From Candidatus Sulfotelmatobacter kueseliae (GTDB taxonomy: Bacteria; Acidobacteriota; Terriglobia; Terriglobales; Acidobacteriaceae), in the NCBI GenBank assembly GCA_900290255.1, contig OMOD01000057.1, positions 10,604-68,587 on the forward strand: DNA of 57,984 nucleotides. The letters are read 5' to 3'. Positions within the stretch are counted from its first letter, which is position 1, and each line of letters opens with the position of its first letter. Under the pieces are notes generated by a model that made no database searches, was not told the origin of the DNA, and saw only the letters and a list, made by a program, of their open reading frames with translations. This document shows positions 15,340-24,047 of the stretch, one piece after another. The translations under genes and the position numbers were made by a program.

Positions 15340-16617
15340 TCACCGTTTTTTCGATTTGCTCTTCTTAGCGTCGCTGTCCGGCGCTTCTCCCAGGAAATGC
15401 CGCACTTTGGCCGCGACCACAGATTCCTTGCCACCACGCTCAATGGTCAGTTTCCGCTCCTGGCCAGGAGTTCCGCCGAGCATGGACCACACTTGTCCCA
15501 TGGTCGAGCCGCGGACGGGAATGTTATCAACCGCGGCCAGATGATCGCCGGGCTGGATGCCCGCGGGTCCCGATGGCACTGCGGGCCGGCCGTCGAAGTC
15601 CGCGACCCCGAGAATGGTGAAGCGCCCGTCGTCTTCCGGCCGCAGCACCAGTCCGATGACATCGAAATCCGGAAAGTTGAACAGCCGGCCTATGTCGAAG
15701 TAGAGCGTCGCATGGGCGTAATCAAGGCCGACCCTATAGTTGAGCAGCGCATTCGAGCCAAGTAAGCCGACGGTCGGGACTCCGGCGCGCTTTGCGAAGA
15801 AATCCATCGTGGTTTTGGGCAAGGCGACAACCGCCACGTCAGTCAAGAACAGCGGGCCATATTGCACGCGATTGAGGCGCATTACTTTCCACTTCGGTTC
15901 TTCGTCCATGCCCCACATATTGGCCGAGCCGACGGCGCCGGTCATGTGCGGCCAGTCCGGATGGGCGGCAGCCAGCTGGTCGAAGAATTCCTCAGAAAGA
16001 AAACTGATGCACGATCCCAGGTCGAACGCTAGGTTGTACTTCTTTCTTTCGATCTGGCTGGGGACCTGGATCAGGCCATTCTCCGCATTGATCAGTACCT
16101 TGGCGCCCACGCCGAGGAAATGAATCGTGCCCGGCGCTCCGAGGGTGAACTTGCGGCCGGGAAGGTCAACCAGTACGTCGTAGTGGCGAAGCACAGTAGA
16201 GGGAAGGTTGATCTCGGCATCAAGGCCCGCGGCGACAACCGACGCGGCGCTGACCGGCTTCAGTGGAATATGCGCTTCCTTGATCTCGGTGAGTGGGATG
16301 GCCATGCTTCCGACCAGGATCTCCCGCGGCGGAGTCGCAGAGCACGCCTTGTCATCGCAGGAGACCGAGAGACCTAACACAGTTGCCAGATGGCGCGACA
16401 TATAGAGATCGTGATTGCCGTTGTCCACCCAGGCGTGAACGCGCTGGGTCGAGCCATCGGGCAGAGGAATGTCGGCGTCAATGACGACGCGGTTGTGGTC
16501 AATGACGGCAGGCACGGTGACGGATTGCGGCGCGGGAGTGGATGGTTTCTGCTTATCCTGGGCGGCGCTGAAAGCGCCCAGCGATAAGATCGCGCAGATT
16601 ACCGCACAGAACCGCAT
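15340..16617 (-). CDS. Exported retropepsin-like protein with C-terminal PDZ domain
   Basis: The signal peptide of this 425-residue protein (MRFCAVICAILSLGAFSAA) is followed by two aspartyl-protease-like halves and a PDZ domain at about 335-405 (GPAGIQPGDHLAAVDNIPV). The catalytic loops are unusual: the first half has VDNGN and the second FDLGS, where active retropepsins have D(T/S)G. The aspartates remain but the following residue is changed in both, so catalysis is uncertain. I chose the ATG at 16617 because the longer ORF precedes the signal peptide. The C-terminus is Lys/Ser-rich. Confidence 0.75.
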   Translation of the reverse strand: MRFCAVICAILSLGAFSAAQDKQKPSTPAPQSVTVPAVIDHNRVVIDADIPLPDGSTQRVHAWVDNGNHDLYMSRHLATVLGLSVSCDDKACSATPPREILVGSMAIPLTEIKEAHIPLKPVSAASVVAAGLDAEINLPSTVLRHYDVLVDLPGRKFTLGAPGTIHFLGVGAKVLINAENGLIQVPSQIERKKYNLAFDLGSCISFLSEEFFDQLAAAHPDWPHMTGAVGSANMWGMDEEPKWKVMRLNRVQYGPLFLTDVAVVALPKTTMDFFAKRAGVPTVGLLGSNALLNYRVGLDYAHATLYFDIGRLFNFPDFDVIGLVLRPEDDGRFTILGVADFDGRPAVPSGPAGIQPGDHLAAVDNIPVRGSTMGQVWSMLGGTPGQERKLTIERGGKESVVAAKVRHFLGEAPDSDAKKSKSKKR

Positions 16618-16886
16618 GAGGGAATTGTAGCGCTGGTTACGATTTCGCCGAGTGGGTTGCCGCGGCCAAGGGAACTCTTGCGGACTTCGCGCAACCCTCG
16701 CGATTTTTGCGGTCAAGGCTTCTTACCGCAAAGGCCGCCAGGAACTGCCGCAAAGCACGCGAAGAAGTGAACCGTGCAAACATCGACGCCAGGTTGCAAT
16801 TGCGGCTATGGGTTTCATTCGAGCCCGTTCCTGTCTTGTATAATCACGGGTTTGGCTTGCGGTGCGCGAGCTTTCCTGGAGGAAGA
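16618..16886. repeat. Divergent spacer with word-hairpin
   Basis: The region 16677-16763 carries CTTCGCG/TTGCGGTCAAGG words on the left and ACCGCAAAGG..GCCGCAAAGCACGCGAAG words on the right, the same family as 2672-2734. A TATAAT hexamer at 16839-16844 is a candidate -10 for the downstream MTA phosphorylase gene. Confidence 0.6.
16839..16844 (+). promoter_or_regulatory. Candidate -10 element for MTA phosphorylase gene
   Basis: A perfect TATAAT lies 42 bases before the chosen TTG start. No good -35 is visible at 16-18 bases upstream, so this is a weak assignment. Confidence 0.4.
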
Positions 16887-17762
16887 TTGCCACAGGCGGA
16901 AATCGGAATTATTGGCGGCAGCGGGCTGTATTCCATGCCGGGCCTGACGAAGGTGAAGGAAGCGCGCCTGAGGACGCCGTTCGGCGCGCCCTCCGACGCC
17001 TACACTTGCGGCATGCTCGGGGGACGCAAGGTGGCGTTTCTGGCGCGCCACGGACGCGGGCATCGCCTCCTGCCCAGCGAACTGAATTTTCGCGCCAACA
17101 TTTACGGTTTCAAGCAGCTGGGGGTAGAACGCATCCTCTCCCTTTCTGCTGTCGGGTCGCTTAAGGAAGAACACCGGCCGCTCGATTTCGTCATCCCCGA
17201 TCAGTTTTTCGACCGCACCCGCCACCGGGTGGACACGTTTTTCGGCGGCGGGGTGGTTGCGCACGTTGGCTTTGCCGATCCGGTCTGTCCGGAACTTTCC
17301 GGCATCGTCGATGCGGCCTGCAAGCGGGCTGGCGTCGTCGGCAAGCGTGGCGGGACTTACCTCTGCATGGAGGGCCCGCAGTTTTCCACCAAGGCCGAGT
17401 CGCAAGTCTATCGCGGCCTGGGCATGGACGTGATCGGCATGACCAACCTGCAGGAAGCCAAGTTGGCGCGCGAAGCCGAGATCTGCTACGTCACCGTCGC
17501 CATGGTGACCGACTACGACTGCTGGCATCCGCATCATGACTCGGTCACGGTCGATCAGATCATCGCCGTGTTGACGAAGAATGCCGAGAACGCGGCGAGG
17601 GTCGTTCGCGAAACCGTGGCCGCTATGCCCCGCGAGCGCTCGTGCAAGTGCGGATCGGCACTGGCCCACGCCATTCTGACCGACCCCAGGAAGATTCCCG
17701 CGGCGGCGAAGAAAAAACTCAAGTTGATCCTGGGCAAATATCTGAAAAGCAGTGGCGAGTGA
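16887..17762 (+). CDS. mtnP: S-methyl-5'-thioadenosine phosphorylase
   Basis: This 291-residue enzyme cleaves methylthioadenosine with phosphate to adenine and methylthioribose-1-phosphate. It shows the N-terminal GIIGGSGLY, the family motif [12 protein letters not shown] (161-172), [14 protein letters not shown], and VTDYDCW with D209/D211, which select 6-aminopurines. I chose a TTG start at 16887 because an excellent Shine-Dalgarno (GGAGGAAG) stands just before it; the longer upstream frame is dispersed repeat. A role in methionine salvage or purine recovery is likely. The PfkB kinase follows directly. Confidence 0.88.
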   Translation: MPQAEIGIIGGSGLYSMPGLTKVKEARLRTPFGAPSDAYTCGMLGGRKVAFLARHGRGHRLLPSELNFRANIYGFKQLGVERILSLSAVGSLKEEHRPLDFVIPDQFFDRTRHRVDTFFGGGVVAHVGFADPVCPELSGIVDAACKRAGVVGKRGGTYLCMEGPQFSTKAESQVYRGLGMDVIGMTNLQEAKLAREAEICYVTVAMVTDYDCWHPHHDSVTVDQIIAVLTKNAENAARVVRETVAAMPRERSCKCGSALAHAILTDPRKIPAAAKKKLKLILGKYLKSSGE

Positions 17763-17834
17763 TCAGTGGTCAGTGATCAGTAAGCCGGTGCTCCGCGAGA
17801 TTTACTGGCCACTAGCCACTAGCCACTGGCCACT
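17758..17834. repeat. Word-hairpin between mtnP and the PfkB kinase gene
   Basis: The left arm 17758-17783 repeats CAGTGATCAGTGGT words. The right arm 17802-17834 repeats CCACTAGCCACTGG words in inverse orientation. The loop is 18 bases. The left arm overlaps the last codons of mtnP. Confidence 0.8.
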
Positions 17835-17867
17835 TAATTCCACGATGAAGGAAAGCGCGTACGCACA

Positions 17868-18791
17868 ATGAGCGTTCTCGTAGTCGGTTCGGTTGCATAC
17901 GATGACATCACGTCGCCCTCGGGGAGCGTGAAAAATATCCTCGGCGGCGCGGCCACTTATTTTTCGTTGGCCGCCAGTTACTTTACCCAGGTTCGCGTGG
18001 TGGCCGTCGTGGGCGACGACTTCGGCCCTGAGCAGGAAAAAGTTTTCCATCAGCATGGCATTGACACGCGCGGCATCGAACGTGCCGACGGCAAGACGTT
18101 TCGCTGGGGCGGAACGTACGCCCAGAACCTCAACGAAGCCAAAACAAACTTCACCGATCTGAACGTCTTTGAAGAGTTCCAGCCGCAGATTCCGGAAGAG
18201 TACCAGGACACGGAATTTCTCTTTCTGGCCAACATTCAGCCGACTTTGCAGGCTGACGTGCGGCGCGGAATGAAGCAGGTGCGCCTGACCGGCTGCGACA
18301 CCATGAATTACTGGATCAATCGCACTCCCAGGGAACTGGCGGAAACGCTGAAACTGGTGGACGTGCTGCTGATCAACGACACCGAAGCCAAAATGCTGGC
18401 GGGCGAAACCAATCTGCCGCGCGCGGCGCAGAAAGTACTGGCCATGGGCCCGCAGGCGCTGGTGATCAAACACGGCGAATATGGCGCAACCATTTTCTTT
18501 CGCGAAGGCGCGTTCGGCATGGGCCGCCACCCCTTCCGCGCTCCCGCGCTGCCCATGGAAGAGGTGAGGGATCCGACGGGCGCGGGCGATTCGTTTGCCG
18601 GCGGGTTCATGGGCTACCTCGCCTCGCAGAAAGAGGTGAATCGCGAGGCGCTGAAACGCGCGCTGTTCTATGGCAGCGTGATGGGTTCGTTTGCGGTTGA
18701 GCGTTTTGGCACGGAGCGGCTGCAGTCGCTGACCCGCGCCGAAATCGACGCCCGCTTCCAGGTCTTTCGCGAACTGACCCACCTCGAGTGA
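17868..18791 (+). CDS. PfkB-family sugar/nucleoside kinase
   Basis: This 307-residue ribokinase-fold kinase has the C-terminal PfkB signature DPTGAGDSFAGGFMGYLA (235-252) with catalytic D241, and an N-terminal Gly-rich NILGGAATYFSLAAS substrate-site segment. Position right behind the MTA phosphorylase suggests a salvage substrate such as a nucleoside or a thioribose derivative, but that is an inference. Length and domain order are normal for the family. The ATG at 17868 follows the word-hairpin. Confidence 0.85.
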   Translation: MSVLVVGSVAYDDITSPSGSVKNILGGAATYFSLAASYFTQVRVVAVVGDDFGPEQEKVFHQHGIDTRGIERADGKTFRWGGTYAQNLNEAKTNFTDLNVFEEFQPQIPEEYQDTEFLFLANIQPTLQADVRRGMKQVRLTGCDTMNYWINRTPRELAETLKLVDVLLINDTEAKMLAGETNLPRAAQKVLAMGPQALVIKHGEYGATIFFREGAFGMGRHPFRAPALPMEEVRDPTGAGDSFAGGFMGYLASQKEVNREALKRALFYGSVMGSFAVERFGTERLQSLTRAEIDARFQVFRELTHLE

Positions 18792-18856
18792 CACGTGTAG
18801 GGACGGCCGCCCTCGTTAGCCTGCCCTGAGCGAGTGCAGCGAGTCGAACGGGTCCG

Positions 18857-18873
18857 GTCGAGCGAAGCTCGAC
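18857..18873. repeat. Short palindrome, also found at 30921
   Basis: GTCGAGCGAAGCTCGAC is a perfect 7-bp stem with a GAA loop. It lies in a repeat-like spacer that also contains CCTGAGCGAGTGCAGCGAG. An identical palindrome lies at 30921-30937. Confidence 0.75.
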
Positions 18874-18905
18874 GGTCGCGGCGGATGTTGGTGAACTGCC
18901 TTAGT

Positions 18906-20597
18906 ATGTCGCTTGTGCTTAAAACCAAAGCAGGACCATCCACCGTTTCCCCCTGGGATTCCGAAACCAGGCTCCTGGCCTGGCTGGCGACCTGCGTCGC
19001 GGTGTTTTCTTTCCTGTTCTATTTCCAGCGCGGCGACGTGCTTGTCTATGGCGATGCCGTCGCTCACCTCAACATCGCACGCCGTGTCTTCGATTCGAAA
19101 ACCCCCGGCCTGTTGCAGCTAGGCACGGTTTGGCTGCCTTTGCCTCACCTGCTGATGATCCCCTTCCTGATCTCTCATGAAATGTGGCAGCGCGGTGTGG
19201 GCGGTTCGATTCCGTCGCTCGTGGCCTATGTGTTTGGCGTAGTCGGGATGTTTCGTCTTGTGCGGGGATCCATTGCAGGCCGCGATAAGCCGGATGTCGC
19301 CGCACACCTTGCGGCCTGGAGCGCGGCGGTGGTCTATGCCGTCAATCCGAATCTGATTTACATGCAGACCACCGCCATGGGGGAATCGCTCTATGTGGCG
19401 TTGTTCGTCTGGGCGGTGCTCTATTTCAGCGAGTCGCGGCGCGAGGGTGGGAAACCGCTGACCAAGTGCGGCCTTTGTTTGGCCGCGGCCTGCCTCACTC
19501 GTTATGACGGATGGTTCCTGGCAGTCGCGATGGCGGCGCTGATCGTTGTTCGTTCGTTCCGCGCCGCGAGGGGGATCAATGAAAACACAGTCAATATCTC
19601 CCGCGGTGCAGCCCTCAAGTTCGTTTTGATTGCCGCTGCCGCTCCCGCGCTCTGGCTCGCTTACAACGGAGTCGTTTACCGCAATCCGCTGGAATTTCAA
19701 AACGGCCCGTACTCCGCCAAAGCGATCGAACGGAGAACGCAGAGTGCCGGGAATCCGGGTCATTCGGGCAGCGGCAATCTGATCGTGGCCGGGTTGTACT
19801 TTCTGAAATCCGGCGAAGCAAACATGGCCGAGAATCAGTGGCTCGGAAGATTGTGGGTGGCGCTGGGGATCGCGGCGCTGCTCGCCGCCGCTCCCGGCGT
19901 GCGCCCACGGTTGAACGCGGCAATCGACCCAGTGCGTGGCGCCTGGCTACCTTTTCTCCTGTTGTTCGTTCCCGTGCCTTTTTACGCGCTTTCGGTCGCA
20001 TACGGAGGCGTGCCGATCTTCGTTCCGGCGTGGTGGCCTTTCACGCACTACAACGTTCGCTACGGATTGCAGTTGCTGCCGGCGTTCGCCATGGCTTTTG
20101 CCGTCCTGGTATATCTCGTCGTGCGGGCCGCGCAACTCAGGCCGAGGTTGCGCTTAGTCGCTGTGCTCGGTGTGTTCGCGGTGCTCGTCGTCAGCTACGC
20201 CTCCATCTGGCGCGCCGGACCGGTCTGTCTGATAGAAGCCGAGATCAACATGCGCAGCCGGAATCAGCTCGAAGCGCAACTGGCGGTCTGGCTCGGTAAG
20301 CTGCCGCAGTCGGCCACTCTGCTCGTGTATCTCGGCGATCACGTGGGAGCAGTCGAGCAGGCCGGCATTCCGCTGAAGCAGGTCATCAACGAAGGCAATC
20401 ACCGGGTGTGGAAGCAGCCGGTTGATCCCGACGGCCTGTGGGAGCGGGCTCTGGCGAACCCCGCCCAGTATGCCGACTTCGTGGTAGCTTTCGAAGGCGA
20501 CCCCGTGTGGCAAGCCGTCCACCAGCGGCAACTTGCGGAGTTGGTCGAAATCCATGTCACGGGGCAGGCCCGTGCCATCGTTTATCGCGCGCGGTAA
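18906..20597 (+). CDS. GT-C type membrane glycosyltransferase (GT39/ArnT-like)
   Basis: This 563-residue polytopic inner-membrane protein has about ten hydrophobic segments. An acidic motif in the first periplasmic loop (YGDAVAHLNIARR) is typical of polyprenyl-phosphate-dependent GT-C enzymes. After the last TM segment a ~140-residue soluble domain carries the C-terminus. It probably transfers a sugar from a lipid-phosphate donor to a lipid or protein outside the cytoplasm; the acceptor is unknown. I start at the ATG at 18906 because the upstream part of the ORF (18834-18885) is dispersed repeat. Confidence 0.7.
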   Translation: MSLVLKTKAGPSTVSPWDSETRLLAWLATCVAVFSFLFYFQRGDVLVYGDAVAHLNIARRVFDSKTPGLLQLGTVWLPLPHLLMIPFLISHEMWQRGVGGSIPSLVAYVFGVVGMFRLVRGSIAGRDKPDVAAHLAAWSAAVVYAVNPNLIYMQTTAMGESLYVALFVWAVLYFSESRREGGKPLTKCGLCLAAACLTRYDGWFLAVAMAALIVVRSFRAARGINENTVNISRGAALKFVLIAAAAPALWLAYNGVVYRNPLEFQNGPYSAKAIERRTQSAGNPGHSGSGNLIVAGLYFLKSGEANMAENQWLGRLWVALGIAALLAAAPGVRPRLNAAIDPVRGAWLPFLLLFVPVPFYALSVAYGGVPIFVPAWWPFTHYNVRYGLQLLPAFAMAFAVLVYLVVRAAQLRPRLRLVAVLGVFAVLVVSYASIWRAGPVCLIEAEINMRSRNQLEAQLAVWLGKLPQSATLLVYLGDHVGAVEQAGIPLKQVINEGNHRVWKQPVDPDGLWERALANPAQYADFVVAFEGDPVWQAVHQRQLAELVEIHVTGQARAIVYRAR

Positions 20598-20649
20598 TCA
20601 CCCGGGTTAATCCGGCCTCGTCTGTCTGCAGTGATAGAATCCGGCCATC

Positions 20650-21441
20650 GTGCGCACTATCCCATTCGTCAAGGCCAGCGCCTGCGGCAACGATTTTCTG
20701 CTGATTGACGGCGCGCTGGCGCCGCCGGACGTCGCTGACTTTACCCGCCGCATCTGCGACCGGCACGAGGGCGTAGGCGCCGACGGTGTGGAGTGGATGC
20801 TGCCCCACTTCAGCGCGGATCTGGAAATCCGCCTGATCAATGCCGATGGCTCCGCGGCAGAGATTTCCGGCAACGGCACGCGCTGCGTTGCTGCCTACGT
20901 TTGCTCGCAGCAGGGCAAAGAGCGCATTTCGATTCTGACCGGGGCGGGACTCAAAATCTGCTCCCTGACTGCGCGCCGGGATTCCGAATACGAGTTCGAA
21001 ATCGAGATGGGAGAAGCGGTGGTCGAGCAGGAAGTTCCCCTGGCGCTCAGCGGCGGGGAAGTACGCGGCATTCCAGTCTCGATGGGGAATCCGCACTTTG
21101 TGATCTTTGTGCCGGAGTTTCCTGGACACTGGCAGGCGCGCTCGGCTGAGATTCAGCGCAATCCGCGGTTCCAGCAAGGGGTGAACGTCGAGTGGGTCGC
21201 ACCGGCCGGCAGCAAGCACGATCTCAGAGCGCGTTTCTTCGAGCGCGGCGTCGGCGAAACCCTTTCCTCCGGGACCGGTTCCTGCGCGGCGGCGGTAGCG
21301 GCGATCGCCGCGGGCCGTGCCCAATCACCCGTGAAAGTGCAGGCGCCCGGTGGAACACAATCCGTACGCATGGAAGGAAGCAAAGTCTTTCTGCGTGGCC
21401 CGGCGCGCCTCGTGTGTGAGGGAGACTTTTTTCTGAGCTGA
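20650..21441 (+). CDS. dapF: Diaminopimelate epimerase
   Basis: This enzyme interconverts LL- and meso-diaminopimelate for peptidoglycan and lysine. It is 263 residues, normal length. Both catalytic cysteines are in place: C79 in SGNGTRCVAAY and C212 in SSGTGSCAAAVA. The N-terminal KASACGNDFLLID is also typical. It starts with GTG at 20650. It heads a plus-strand run with ldcA and mpl, so meso-DAP synthesis and murein tripeptide recycling are encoded side by side. Confidence 0.95.
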   Translation: MRTIPFVKASACGNDFLLIDGALAPPDVADFTRRICDRHEGVGADGVEWMLPHFSADLEIRLINADGSAAEISGNGTRCVAAYVCSQQGKERISILTGAGLKICSLTARRDSEYEFEIEMGEAVVEQEVPLALSGGEVRGIPVSMGNPHFVIFVPEFPGHWQARSAEIQRNPRFQQGVNVEWVAPAGSKHDLRARFFERGVGETLSSGTGSCAAAVAAIAAGRAQSPVKVQAPGGTQSVRMEGSKVFLRGPARLVCEGDFFLS

Positions 21442-21449
21442 GTTATTGT

Positions 21450-22439
21450 GTGCCGATCGTCGATCGCAACAGCCGTTACGACATGTCTTCTTCGCACCTT
21501 CAGCGCAAGCCGCGTGTCAAACCGCCCGCCCTCCGTCCGGGCGACCCGGTCGGAATCGTCGCGCCCGCCAGCAACATCAAGCCGGCGGAGTTGGACGCAG
21601 GCTGCGTGGCCTTGCAGCGTGCCGGGTATCGCGCCTTCTACCTCGACTCGATTCTCGACCAGGATATTTATTTCGCCGGCTCGGTCGAGCGCCGCGCGCA
21701 AGAATTGGAAGAGATGTTCGTGCGCGAAGATGTGCGCGCGATCGTGTGCGCGCGCGGCGGGTACGGCGCCAACTATCTGCTCGCGAAGCTTGACCTGGCG
21801 AAGATTCAGGCGCACCCCAAGATTTTCGTCGGCTACAGCGACATCACGTCGTTGCTCACTTACTTTGCCGATGCCGGCGGCTTCGTGACTTTCCACGGCC
21901 CGATGGCGGCTAAAGACTGGACGCACGAGAACGGAGTTGATTTCGAATCGTGGCAAGCGGCGTTGTCGGGTGCTGTACCGTGGGACGTGGCTCTGGGCAG
22001 GGAAGTCAGCGGACTCGCGGACGGCGAGGCCGAGGGCATTCTTTATGGCGGATGCCTCTCGATCCTGGTCGCGTCGCTCGGCACATCTTACGAGATCAAA
22101 ACACGAGAGACCATCCTGTTTCTCGAAGATGTTGCCGCCAAGCCGTATCAGATTGACCGCATGCTTATGCAGTTGAAGCTGGCGGGCAAGCTTGAGGGTG
22201 TTCGGGGCATCATCTTCGGCGAGATGCTCGACTGTGCGCAGACCGCAAGCCAGGACTACACGCTGCAGGAAGTCGTCGCGCGGATTGTTGGAAAGCTGGG
22301 AGTGCCCGTCGCTTATGGCCTGCGTTCCGGCCACGTCACCTCGGGGAATATCACTCTGCCTTTTGGGGTGCAGGCGAGATTGACGGTGCGCGGCGGGCAG
22401 GTCGGCTTAAGGATTTTGGAGCCCGCGATTCAGCTGTAG
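21450..22439 (+). CDS. ldcA: L,D-carboxypeptidase (peptidase S66, muramoyltetrapeptide carboxypeptidase)
   Basis: This cytosolic serine peptidase removes the terminal D-Ala from murein tetrapeptide during recycling. The catalytic triad can be read: S130 in VGYSDITSLL, E226 in LFLEDV and H295 in RSGHVTSG. The length of 329 from the GTG at 21450, or 318 from the ATG at 21483, fits the family. It begins 8 bases after dapF. Its product, the tripeptide, is the substrate of Mpl encoded next. Confidence 0.92.
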   Translation: MPIVDRNSRYDMSSSHLQRKPRVKPPALRPGDPVGIVAPASNIKPAELDAGCVALQRAGYRAFYLDSILDQDIYFAGSVERRAQELEEMFVREDVRAIVCARGGYGANYLLAKLDLAKIQAHPKIFVGYSDITSLLTYFADAGGFVTFHGPMAAKDWTHENGVDFESWQAALSGAVPWDVALGREVSGLADGEAEGILYGGCLSILVASLGTSYEIKTRETILFLEDVAAKPYQIDRMLMQLKLAGKLEGVRGIIFGEMLDCAQTASQDYTLQEVVARIVGKLGVPVAYGLRSGHVTSGNITLPFGVQARLTVRGGQVGLRILEPAIQL

Positions 22440-22461
22440 TTTTCAAACATCGTCAGACGAG

Positions 22462-23901
22462 ATGAATCCAAAGAAACACATCTACCTGATCGGCATCTGT
22501 GGCACGGCGATGGCCTCGCTCGCTGGAATGCTGAAGCAGCGCGGATTTCGCGTGACCGGCTCCGATGCCGCTGCTTATCCGCCGATGTCGGATTTTCTGC
22601 GCCAATTAGACATTCCAGTCGCCCAGCCGTTTGACGCGAGAAATCTGGAGCCCCGGCCCGATCTGGTCGTCATCGGCAATGCCATGTCGCGCGGCAACGT
22701 TGAGCTGGAGCATGTGCTCGACCAGCGCATCCCGTTCTGCTCCCTGCCGCAGCTGTTACACGACGAATTCCTGCGCGGCAAAGAAGTCTTGGTCGTAGCC
22801 GGCACCCACGGCAAAACCACCACCACCTCCATGTTGTCGTGGATCTTTCACTCGGCTGGACTCGATCCTTCGTTCCTGATCGGCGGCATCGCCGAGAATT
22901 TCGGTTCCAGTTTCCATCTCGGCCAGGGCCGGCACTTCATTCTGGAAGGTGACGAGTACGACACGGCGTTTTTCGACAAGGGGCCGAAATTCCTGCACTA
23001 TTTTCCCGACGCTGTGATCCTGACCTCGGTCGAGTTCGACCACGCCGACATTTACAAGGATCTCGAGGCCGTCGAGACCGCGTTCAAGCGGCTGGTCAAC
23101 CTGATTCCGCGCCGCGGCCGCATCATCGCCTTCGATGGCGTTGCCGCCGAAGCCACGGAGAGCCCAAGCCTGGAGCGCTGTCTGGGCAAAGCGTTTTGCC
23201 CGGTCGAACGCTACGGAACCGGTCCCCGCGCCAATTGGCGAGTCACGAATCTTCGCCTGGAGGCAGACCGCACTTGCTGGACCGTGCTGCACGACGGCCA
23301 GCCGTGGGCCGACCTCGAATTCGCGCTCGGTGGCGAGTACAACGTGTGGAATGCAACCGCGGCTGCCGCCATGGCCGCATCGTGCGGAATCTCGCAGCAG
23401 GCCATCGCCGCTGCCCTCAAAACCTTCAAAAGCGTGAAGCGCCGTCTGGAGGTGAAAGCCCAGGTGAACGGCGTGACCATCATTGACGATTTCGCGCATC
23501 ACCCGACTGCGATTGCCGGCACGTTGAAAGCACTGCGCGCGCGCTATCCCGGAGCGCGTCTGTGGGCGATTCTCGAGCCGCGTTCCAATACGCTGCGCCG
23601 CCGTGTGCTGCAGAGCGACCTGGCGCGCAGCCTGGCGCTGGCTGACGAAATTGTCGTGGCGGGTGTCTTCCGTTCCGAGGCCATCCCGGAAAACGAACGC
23701 ATGCAGCTGCCAGAGTTGGCCGCGGAGATCGGCCGGCACGGAAAGCAGGCGCGGCTCTTGCCCGATGCCGATGCGATCGTGCAGACAATTGCGCCGGAGC
23801 TCCGCACCGGTGATGTGGTGGCCATTCTTTCCAATGGCGGCTTCGGCGGCATTTATGAAAAACTACCAGCGCGCCTGCGCGCGCTGGCGGAGCAACAATG
23901 A
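22462..23901 (+). CDS. mpl: UDP-N-acetylmuramate:L-Ala-gamma-D-Glu-meso-DAP ligase
   Basis: This 479-residue Mur-ligase-family enzyme attaches recycled tripeptide to UDP-MurNAc. The N-terminal Rossmann-like start is YLIGICGTAMASLAGMLK. The ATP P-loop is AGTHGKTTTTSM (113-124), and EGDEYDTAFFDKGPKFLHY is characteristic of Mpl rather than MurC. The linker IDDFAHHPTAI and the C-terminal VAILSNGGFGGI also fit. It lies 22 bases after ldcA in the same operon. Confidence 0.95.
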   Translation: MNPKKHIYLIGICGTAMASLAGMLKQRGFRVTGSDAAAYPPMSDFLRQLDIPVAQPFDARNLEPRPDLVVIGNAMSRGNVELEHVLDQRIPFCSLPQLLHDEFLRGKEVLVVAGTHGKTTTTSMLSWIFHSAGLDPSFLIGGIAENFGSSFHLGQGRHFILEGDEYDTAFFDKGPKFLHYFPDAVILTSVEFDHADIYKDLEAVETAFKRLVNLIPRRGRIIAFDGVAAEATESPSLERCLGKAFCPVERYGTGPRANWRVTNLRLEADRTCWTVLHDGQPWADLEFALGGEYNVWNATAAAAMAASCGISQQAIAAALKTFKSVKRRLEVKAQVNGVTIIDDFAHHPTAIAGTLKALRARYPGARLWAILEPRSNTLRRRVLQSDLARSLALADEIVVAGVFRSEAIPENERMQLPELAAEIGRHGKQARLLPDADAIVQTIAPELRTGDVVAILSNGGFGGIYEKLPARLRALAEQQ

Positions 23902-23970
23902 AATCTGTTTTGCGAAGTTCGGCCCAAGGCTTTGCCGGCCGCCGAAGAAGCGCAGAACGAAGGCGCTAAC

Positions 23971-24036
23971 GTGGAAGAGCGGCCCTTCAGGGCCGCGCCA
24001 GGCGCGTTGAATGAGGACGGGCTTTAGCCCCGGTGG
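23971..24036. repeat. Dispersed double-palindrome element, copy 1
   Basis: GTGGAAGAGCGGCCCTTCAG followed by GGCCGCG, then about 20 bases later GGGCTTTAGCCCC.GTGG. Copy 2 is at 34224-34288 with the same two stems and a different linker. It fills the gap between mpl and the M61 peptidase gene. Confidence 0.8.
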
Positions 24037-24047
24037 CTGCTTTGCTC

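Noticed and set aside
16707..16886. N-terminal extension of the MTA phosphorylase
   Set aside because: It is dispersed-repeat sequence; a strong Shine-Dalgarno precedes the TTG at 16887 and the protein then has normal length.
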